Origin: CAJQQY01 sp045106765
Lineage (GTDB): Bacteria > Bacteroidota > Bacteroidia > Chitinophagales > Saprospiraceae
DNA length: 64,000 nucleotides
Direction: 5' to 3'
NCBI GenBank assembly: GCA_045106765.1
Contig: JBGCFD010000059.1
Location: 1 to 64,000 of the forward strand
Below the pieces are notes generated by a model that did no database searches, was not told where the DNA came from, and was given only the letters and a program-made list of their open reading frames with translations. Positions 53,280 to 61,600 of the stretch are shown here, in pieces (position 1 is the first letter of the stretch; every line of letters starts with the position of its first letter). The position numbers and the translations under genes were made by a program.

Positions 53280-56200
53280 ATGAACATAAGCTTCACAAAA
53301 CTAGTTTTATCCAAAAAAATAAACCAGTTCAGGACTGTAGTTTTGACTATAGTTTTAGGTGTTTTTTGTTTGGCATTTACTAGTTCGGATACAACTAGTA
53401 ACGCTTACGCTAATACATTTACATTTGCGAATTTTGCAGGGTTTGAAGTTAACCATAATACTATTGCAGGCCCAAATGATACGGTTGATTTAGCATTAGT
53501 TTTAACCACACCAAATACGTTTGCTTGTCCTGGAAGTAAAGTGGATTTCACTATTGAGATTCTTAATCAAGGGGCGACTACGGTGGAAAGTTTTGAGTTG
53601 ACTAATTATGTTCCAACGGGTTTAACTTTAAGCGCAACTGGAAATACTGGTTGGGTTCAAACTGGAAACAAAGTAAAAAAAACAGTAACGGGTTCACTTA
53701 ATCCAAATGGTTTTACAACTGAATTTATTTCATTTGATTTCGATGTTGATTTCTCTGGATCATCACTTGAAAATCGAGTAGAAATTAGTGCAGCAGATTG
53801 TGATGCTGATCCAAATAATGCACCTCCATTTGAGTTGGATTCAACTTTTGATGATATTGATAATGATAGTATTGGAGGAGATAATATTGTAGATGGAAGT
53901 TTCGGTGATGAAGATGATCATGATTTTGCTACCGTGATGAATGATGCTCCACAGTTGACAAATGTAGATGTTACTTCTTCCTTATGTAACTTTGATAATG
54001 GAACGGCTACTTTGAGTCCAATGGGATTTATTTCGTATAACTGGAGCGATGGCGGAACAGGCGCTGCTCGAGCTGGACTTTTTCCAGGGCTTTATACAGT
54101 TACCTTTACGAAGAGTAATGGATGTACTAATACAGAGGAGGTAGAGGTGACGAATGATTGTACAGGTTGTGAAGCGATTGCAGGAACGGTAACAATGGAT
54201 GCAGATACTTTTTGTATTCCAGGAGATTCTGTTTTAGTGACTTTTACGGACGATATGAATTCAGTTATGCCTCAGCCACAATTTATTAAATCGTATTTTT
54301 TGACGAGAGGAGATTCGAAGGTGATTATGGGAGTCGATACTTTGCCACAATTTTATGTTTATGAAAAAGGAATGTATCGAATTCATGTTAAAATTTTTGA
54401 TGTACTACATGTTCCTCAAGAAGAAATTGATAGTGTTGAAATAGGGGTGACTCCAATAAATTATTTAAATGAATTTTTGCAAAATGGTAGTGGATATTTG
54501 TGTGGAGATTTGGATACAACTGGAATTCAATTTGAAGTAGGAACTGCCAACGCAACTGTAACTTCAACGAGTGATGAAGATTGTGGGTCAGGAAATGGTT
54601 ATGCTTTATTAGATCCGATTGATTATTCTTATGATTGGAGTGATGGTGGAACGGGACATGAAAGAACAGATTTATTAGCAGGTGTTTATTCGGTCACGGT
54701 TACTGGTTGTTCAGATTGTATTTGGTTTGTGAATGATATTACGATTGGAACTAGTTGCGTGTTAAATGACACGATTCCATTTATTATAGAAACAGATTCT
54801 ACTGAGACTTTTTGCGGAAATCCCATACCCAATTATTTTTCCAACAATACAACAACGACTCTTTGTGCTGGAGGAACTTCAGGTGGAGATGGAACTTACG
54901 GAAGTTATTCCGTTTCTGAAACTGGGTGTTTAATTTATACTTCTAATAGTTTACCAGGGAGTGATATTGATACGATTTGTGTGGTGGTAAATGATGATAT
55001 GGGAAATTCAGATACAACTATTTTTATTCCTACGATTATTTGTCATACTGTTCCACAAATTATTAACGTGCCTTGCAATGAGGCCACTTCAACGGGTGAC
55101 TTGTGTTTAGGCATTCCATTTGATGATATTGGAAACTTCAATGTAACGGTTGATGGTGTTCCCGTTTCGACTGGCTTCACGGGATGTCAGGCAGACAGTA
55201 CGATAGTTTATGATTACTCTGGACTTTTTGCTCAGGGGAATTTTGGGCCATATGAACTAGACTCATGGGAAGTAGAAGGACAAGATTTAGTGGTGACTTT
55301 CCAAAATATACAAGAATTGGTAGACGAAATGAATGACTGGGATGCAGCTGCTAATTGGGTGCTTAACGCTACTGATTTAACCATTTCTGGAGGTGACTTA
55401 GATCAAGAATATGGGGATCTAATAATTACTCATCCCTTGACTAATTCTACCATATCGATACCACCAGTTGTAGTTTATAACTTTGCTGGAACGTCTTTAG
55501 AAATATCAGAAGGATTTCATACAGTAACTTATACAGAGGCTGGAAATAATTGCCCAACCGCTTCTATTCAAGCAACTGTTTCATGTGCGCCATGTATTCC
55601 TTTTTTGCCAGCAGATACGGTAGATGTAGTTGCTGCAAATTGTCTGGGAACAGGCGATTTTTGTGTCAATATTTCAACCACTAATATTTTTGAATATCAA
55701 ATTTCAGTTGATGGATCAGCTTATGGAGGTTCACTAATGACTTGTGATTTTGCTGCTACAGATGATGGAACTAACCTTCAATTAAATGTTGGATTACATG
55801 AAATTATCTTTACTCAAATTGCCACAGCTTGCTCTGATACCGTTTTGGTAGAAGTAACTTGTCCACCTTGTAATGATTGGTTGACAGATGAGGTAACGCT
55901 TGAAACAACAACTTGTGGAAGTACTGTTGAAACTTGTATAAATGTGCCTGCTGCCACTCTTTCAGATTATGAAATTAGAGACAACGGGAATTTATATGCA
56001 GGCTCAATTGGAACTTGTACCAATGGAATAGATGCTACGATTGCAGTAGATACTGGTTTTCACCAAATCACTATGTTGAATTTGTTGAGTGGTTGCATGG
56101 ATACGATGAGTTTAACAATTAATTGTATTCCTGATACTTTGATTTTAGATACATTGATTGAAATTACCTCGATGGACACACTTTGTTTGGACGAAATCTT

Positions 56201-57773
56201 AGTAGGAGATTTAGCTATGGTAGAAATTATTTGTGGAGATACGATTAATGGGACAGTTAATTATACGATTGATACGATGACTAATTGTATCATTTTTGAA
56301 GGAATCAATTTTGGATTTGATATGCTCTGTTTAAGGGTGACAAATAATTTAGGTGATCGAACTGATATCCTCCTCAGTATTACTGTAACACCACCTTGTG
56401 GAGATGGATTTATCGATATGGATTCGGCCACTTTAGGTATCTCCGATTGTGCTGGAACAACACCATTATGTGTAGAAATTCCTTTAGGACAAATTGCTGC
56501 ATATAATATAACAGACAATGGTATGACGTATGCAAATGGTTTTGCTGGATGTGACTTTGATACTTCTTATAGTTACAACTATTTTGCTTTGCCATCGCAA
56601 GGTACTGCGGGGCCATATAATGTAGATTTATGGATGGTAAATGATTCAACCTTCTCTGGAATGTTTATGACAATTTCTGATTTAGTTGATTCGATGAATG
56701 TGTGGGATACAATGGGAACATGGACATTGGATACAATTGCTTTTAATATTGAAGGGGGAAATAATTCTAGTAATTATGGAAATATTACGATCACGCAGAA
56801 TGGAACAGGTGCATTTGCTCTTTTAGAATTGACAGAAAGTTTGACACCAAATGGAACTCAAATTTTAATTGGTGATGGCCCTCATGAATTGATTTTTTCA
56901 GATACAGCAACACTTTGTCAAGATACCATTCAGGCTACTGTTTTCTGTTTGATGACAGATATTGTGGTGGATACGATTATGGATGGAACAATGAATACTT
57001 ACTGTGTAGATACTACAGAATTGCTTGGCAATGTACTAAGTATATCAAATGCATGTCCAACACAATCAGGAGGAATGGTAGCATTTGAAGTTGTGGATAG
57101 TACTTATTGTGTAAATTATGAGGGATTAAATCCTGGTGAAAATACAGCTTGCATTGTAGTTTGTGATGATCTAGGTCTCTGTGATACTACTACAATTATA
57201 GTAACTGTATTGGTAGATACACTCGCTTTGCCAGATGTGATAACTGACGCTGATACCACAATGATGGATCAAATGGTGGTCACTAATTTACTGGGTAATG
57301 ATTCGATAAATGGTGTTTTTGATACGATGTATATTTTGACTCCACCAACTAATGGAACGGTGGTCATGAATGGAGATGGCACGGCAACTTATACTCCTAA
57401 CGAAGGTTTCTGTAATCCAACTATTCCAGATTCTTATAATTATGTGTTGTGCAATACTTCAGGTTGTGATAGTACTTTGGTTACTATTTTGGTATTGTGT
57501 GAATCAGGTGGGGAGTTATCATTTTATAGTGGATTTTCTCCAAATGGAGATGGCATCAATGACCTTTTTTACATTCAAGGCCTAGAAGGTTACCCTAATA
57601 ATGTACTTTGTGTATTTAATCGTTGGGGAAATCGAGTGTATTATCAAGAAGGTTACGACAATACATTTGATGGAACTTGGGAAAATACAAGATTGGCAGA
57701 TGGGACTTATTTTTATGTATTTGATGATGGAAATGGTAACCGATATTCAGGATATGTACAAATAGCGAGATAA
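53280..57773 (+). CDS. Large T9SS type B cell-surface protein with internal duplications
   Basis: 1497 residues from the ATG at 53280 (MNISFTKLVLSKK). A farther ATG at 53241 would add a Lys- and Asn-rich stretch before the signal. The signal helix is FRTVVLTIVLGVFCLAFTS. Next is a DUF11-like domain (VDFTIEILNQGATTVESF, NYVPTGLTLSATG). Two SprB-like modules follow (YNWSDGGTGAARAGLFPG and YDWSDGGTGHERTDLLAG). The middle has four related blocks beginning Cys-x-x-x-T and ending in a Gly-x-x-Cys turn, from about 55074, 55641, 55912 and 56446. It also has two copies of a larger segment (55207-55440 and 56569-56800) with QGNFGPYELDSWEV and QGTAGPYNVDLWMV. A cadherin-like domain (TNLLGNDSINGVFDT) precedes the type B sorting domain (FSPNGDGINDLFYIQG, CVFNRWGNRVYYQEG, LADGTYFYVFDD). 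Its function is unknown beyond surface display. Confidence 0.9.
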   Translation: MNISFTKLVLSKKINQFRTVVLTIVLGVFCLAFTSSDTTSNAYANTFTFANFAGFEVNHNTIAGPNDTVDLALVLTTPNTFACPGSKVDFTIEILNQGATTVESFELTNYVPTGLTLSATGNTGWVQTGNKVKKTVTGSLNPNGFTTEFISFDFDVDFSGSSLENRVEISAADCDADPNNAPPFELDSTFDDIDNDSIGGDNIVDGSFGDEDDHDFATVMNDAPQLTNVDVTSSLCNFDNGTATLSPMGFISYNWSDGGTGAARAGLFPGLYTVTFTKSNGCTNTEEVEVTNDCTGCEAIAGTVTMDADTFCIPGDSVLVTFTDDMNSVMPQPQFIKSYFLTRGDSKVIMGVDTLPQFYVYEKGMYRIHVKIFDVLHVPQEEIDSVEIGVTPINYLNEFLQNGSGYLCGDLDTTGIQFEVGTANATVTSTSDEDCGSGNGYALLDPIDYSYDWSDGGTGHERTDLLAGVYSVTVTGCSDCIWFVNDITIGTSCVLNDTIPFIIETDSTETFCGNPIPNYFSNNTTTTLCAGGTSGGDGTYGSYSVSETGCLIYTSNSLPGSDIDTICVVVNDDMGNSDTTIFIPTIICHTVPQIINVPCNEATSTGDLCLGIPFDDIGNFNVTVDGVPVSTGFTGCQADSTIVYDYSGLFAQGNFGPYELDSWEVEGQDLVVTFQNIQELVDEMNDWDAAANWVLNATDLTISGGDLDQEYGDLIITHPLTNSTISIPPVVVYNFAGTSLEISEGFHTVTYTEAGNNCPTASIQATVSCAPCIPFLPADTVDVVAANCLGTGDFCVNISTTNIFEYQISVDGSAYGGSLMTCDFAATDDGTNLQLNVGLHEIIFTQIATACSDTVLVEVTCPPCNDWLTDEVTLETTTCGSTVETCINVPAATLSDYEIRDNGNLYAGSIGTCTNGIDATIAVDTGFHQITMLNLLSGCMDTMSLTINCIPDTLILDTLIEITSMDTLCLDEILVGDLAMVEIICGDTINGTVNYTIDTMTNCIIFEGINFGFDMLCLRVTNNLGDRTDILLSITVTPPCGDGFIDMDSATLGISDCAGTTPLCVEIPLGQIAAYNITDNGMTYANGFAGCDFDTSYSYNYFALPSQGTAGPYNVDLWMVNDSTFSGMFMTISDLVDSMNVWDTMGTWTLDTIAFNIEGGNNSSNYGNITITQNGTGAFALLELTESLTPNGTQILIGDGPHELIFSDTATLCQDTIQATVFCLMTDIVVDTIMDGTMNTYCVDTTELLGNVLSISNACPTQSGGMVAFEVVDSTYCVNYEGLNPGENTACIVVCDDLGLCDTTTIIVTVLVDTLALPDVITDADTTMMDQMVVTNLLGNDSINGVFDTMYILTPPTNGTVVMNGDGTATYTPNEGFCNPTIPDSYNYVLCNTSGCDSTLVTILVLCESGGELSFYSGFSPNGDGINDLFYIQGLEGYPNNVLCVFNRWGNRVYYQEGYDNTFDGTWENTRLADGTYFYVFDDGNGNRYSGYVQIAR
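55207..56800 (+). repeat. Two diverged copies of a segment within the 1497-residue protein
   Basis: Segments of about 78 residues at 55207-55440 and 56569-56800 line up throughout. They share G-PY--D-W, an LVD-MN-WD----W-L helix-like middle, and an end YG---IT. Each is followed by a beta-strand ending in a Gly-Pro or Gly-Phe-His turn before a Cys. They are part of longer units, with the four shorter Cys-framed blocks around them, so the whole centre of the protein grew by duplication. Confidence 0.7.
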
Positions 57774-57793
57774 TTTTTTATAAAAAGCTATTA

Positions 57794-57832
57794 AAATCCC
57801 TAATCATCAATACGATGATTAGGGATTTTTTT
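57794..57832 (+). terminator. Intrinsic terminator, first of a pair
   Basis: AAATCCCTAATCATC (57794-57808), loop AATAC, and GATGATTAGGGATTT (57814-57828) form a perfect 15-bp stem with a long T-run. It lies 20 bp after the stop of the large surface protein. Confidence 0.9.
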
Positions 57833-57892
57833 TTGAGATAAAACTCTTATAGATTATTATTGAACATCAACAAAAGCTTAGTTTAGAAATTG

Positions 57893-57930
57893 AGAAGCCT
57901 AATCATAACTTATATGATTAGGCTTCTTGT
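57893..57930 (+). terminator. Second hairpin sharing the CCTAATCAT core
   Basis: AGAAGCCTAATCAT (57893-57906) pairs with ATGATTAGGCTTCT (57914-57927). Its inner core CCTAATCAT / ATGATTAGG is the same as in the hairpin at 57794, 99 bp upstream, while the outer arms differ. Confidence 0.75.
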
Positions 57931-58612
57931 TTGTATTCTGAATTTCTGGGCTGAATGATGGGTATTTTATATAGACTTAAACCTTAGTATAATAATTAGT
58001 AATTATATAAAACAATATTTTTATTATATGACAAATAATGATGTTTTGAAAACTACAAGAATATAGGTATTGTCTATAGAGGGTGATTGATCGTATATTT
58101 GATGAACGAAAAGGAGATAGAAACTAATTTCCTATTTATATAGAACTTTTATAGACAAAAAATAAATTCCCAATCATAAAATCCTAAAAATGGATTCCTT
58201 TATTTTATAAAAACTCAATATTTACAACACTATTTTTCTCAATATATTTTTTTCAAGAAAATAAACTGTGAAACAAACTTTTTATCCTTCCCAAAATAAC
58301 CTCCAAATATTGACGCATCAAAGAATAAAATTTATCAAATTAAATAATAGAATTTAAAATAATACTCTACTAATTTTTTAAAATAATCACCTATTTAGGT
58401 ACGACACCCCTTTAAAAACGTTAGGTTTTTATCCCCCCCCACAGTCATACCAAAGTAAAATACTCCTTAAATGATTAGCGTAAAGCGGTCATTCTAAGGC
58501 TAGTCTGTGTTTTGCTATTTCAAAAAATAATTAAGTAGAATTTAAGAATAAATCAAATCTAAAATATTTGATGTCATTGAATTATTTTTTCACTAAACAA
58601 ACATTTTAACCC
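57931..58612. other. Long upstream region of the SprB-repeat gene with a C8 tract
   Basis: About 680 AT-rich bp without a gene. The notable feature is a run of eight C at 58433-58440, 172 bp before the ATG, in DNA that has hardly any other G/C run. A short direct motif TTAGG occurs nearby. No TAnnTTTG promoter was found, so the promoter may be of another class. Confidence 0.55.
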
Positions 58613-61600
58613 ATGGAGAGAATGATTTTTACATTCGATCAAGTGTTAAAGCGGAATCGGAATTCACTAACCAGAAGCTGTTGGAGCTTACTGTTAGTGG
58701 GTTTTTGTTTTGTATTTAACACTAGCCAGATGACTGCACAAGATTGTACGTTATCTGCAAGTTTTGCCGAAGTCAACGATATTAGTTGCAATGGCGCAAT
58801 GAACGGGAGTATCCTACTGGAAGCCGAAGTGGCTCAAAGTGGTACTTTCTTTTCTCGTTACATAACATATCAATGGAATACGGGAGATTTTACTAAAGGT
58901 ATTACTGAATTAGCTCCTGGAGCATACCAAGTTACTGTTACGGAGTTTGCTTTGACTCCACCGACAATAATACTGGTACCACCTTTCTTTGTTGATCCAC
59001 CAGACATTTTGGTATGTACAAAAGAGTTAGAGATTGTTTTAACTCAACCTTTTGAATTGGAATTTGAGCTTTTTTCAACATTCGATGTTACTTGTAACGG
59101 AGGAAGTGATGGAAAGCTTTATATGTCAACATCAGGAGGAACTCCACCTTACTCTTATAACTGGTATGGAAACCCTGCTTATCAACCAACTGATGGAGCA
59201 GAAGATGCTATTGATGTTCCTGCAGGACTCTATAATGTTAGAGTTACTGATGCGAATGGATGTACTGTTGTGTTGACTGATCTTGAGGTTACCGAACCAA
59301 CTCCAGTTACAGTTTCTATTGGAAATGTAACTAATGCAGATTGTGCAGGTAATGAAACTGGTGAAGCTACTGCTAATGGAGCGGGAGGAACTGGTGCAAT
59401 TACTTATTTGTGGAGTAATGGGTCAACAGATGCTACTGCTGAAGATCTTCATGCTGGAGGTTATGTAGTAACTGCTACTGATGCAAATGGATGTACTGCT
59501 GTTGCAAGTACATTTATTTCTGATCCTAATGGATTGATATTCGATATTATCAATGTATCAGATGTATCATGTAATGGAGAAAGTGATGGAACAGTAAGTC
59601 TTGGGATAATTGGAGGAACATCTCCTTATACTTTGATAGGTTACACAGGAGCAAACACGGTTTTATTAGGGCAACCTATACCATTTGCTACAATTGTAAC
59701 TGACTTATCTGCAGGTTCACATACTTTTTTAGCTGCTGATGCAAATGGTTGTATCGTAGTTGCTCATACTACTGTGGATGAGCCAACTGAATTAATCTCT
59801 GATGTAATTACATCTACAGATGTTTTATGTAATGGAGATGCTAATGGAACTGCTACAGTTCATGCTACAGGTGGAACTACACCTTATACTTATGCATGGA
59901 CAAGTGGAGCAACTACTGCTACGGCAACTGGTCTTGCTGCTGGTCCTTATACTGTTACAGTTACAGATGCAAATGGTTGTGAGACCATAGAAAATGTTAC
60001 AGTAACGGAGCCTGCTGTTTTAGCAACAACTACACCTCAATTAGATGATGTATCTTGCAATGGAGGAAATGATGGAAAAATTTATTTCCAAGTAACAGGT
60101 GGAACTGCTCCATATAGTTATAATTGGACAGGTTTTCCTAATGCGGGTGGATTCCAGATTCCTGACGATGTACAAGATCAAGATGCCGTTCCTGCTGGAA
60201 CTTATAATGTAGTCATTACAGACTCTAATGGATGTACTACAGAAATTTCAAATATTGAAATTACAGAACCTACTCCAGTTACAGTTTCAATTGGAAATGT
60301 AATTGATGCAGACTGTGCAGGAAATGAAACTGGTGAAGCTACTGCTACTGGGGCAGGAGGAACTGGTACAATTACTTATGCATGGAGCGATGGACAGACT
60401 GGAGCTACTGCAGAAGATCTTCACGCAGGTGGATATTCAGTAACTGCTACAGATGCTAATGGATGTACTGCTCAAGCAAGTACTTCTATTGCTGATCCTA
60501 ATGGGTTAATCGTTCTTGCTACAGCTATTACAGATATTTCTTGTAATGGCGGTTCTGATGGAAGTATTAGACTTGAAGGAATAGGAGGAACCTCACCATA
60601 TACTATAACAAGAACAGGAAGTGGAGGAGTTTTCAATAACGTAAATATTCCATTTGCAGGGTTAAATGGTAATCTAAGTATTCATGTTGTAAATTCTTTA
60701 GAAGCAGGACATTATGCATTTAGAGTTACAGATATGAATGGTTGTAATGCATTTACATCAATAACTCTTGATGAACCAACTCAATTAATCTCTGACATTA
60801 TTACATCTACAGATGTTTCTTGTAATGGAGGTGCTGATGGGACTGCAACAGTATATGCTACAGGAGGAACTACTCCTTATACATATGCTTGGAATGATCC
60901 TGCTGCTCAAACTACTGCAACTGCAACTGGTTTGGCTGCTGGAGCTTACATGGTTGTTGTAACAGATGCTAATGGTTGCCAAACTGCGCAAACTATTACA
61001 ATCTTCGAACCAGCTGAATTGATTTTATCATTAGATTTTATTAATGATGTATCATGTAATGGAGGAAGCGATGGAGATATTTATATTAATATTGACGGAG
61101 GAACTGCACCATATAATTATTACTGGGCTGGTTCTACTGCTGCTGATAATACTCAGGATGCTGTTGATGTTCCAGCTGGAACTTATACATTGTTAGTAAT
61201 AGATGCAAATGGATGTACTTTTACCTTGCCTAATCTTGTTGTTGGAGAACCAACTCCTGTAACAGTCTATATAGATGATGTTATTAACGCAGATTGTGCC
61301 GGTGGAGAAACTGGTTCTGCTACTGCTTATGGAGCAGGAGGAACTGGAACAATTACTTATGCTTGGTCAAATGGTCAAACGGATGCTGAAAATTGGGGAA
61401 TCCATGCTGGAGGTTATTCAGTAACAGCAACAGATGCAAATGGATGTACTGCACAAGCAAGTACTTCTATTTCTGATCCTAATGGACTTTCAATGGAAGT
61501 AATTGAAAGTAGCCAACCATGGTGTAATGGAGATGCAAATGGAAGTGTTACTTTAGGAATTTTAAATACAGGTAATTTAGGAGGAACTTCTCCATATAGA

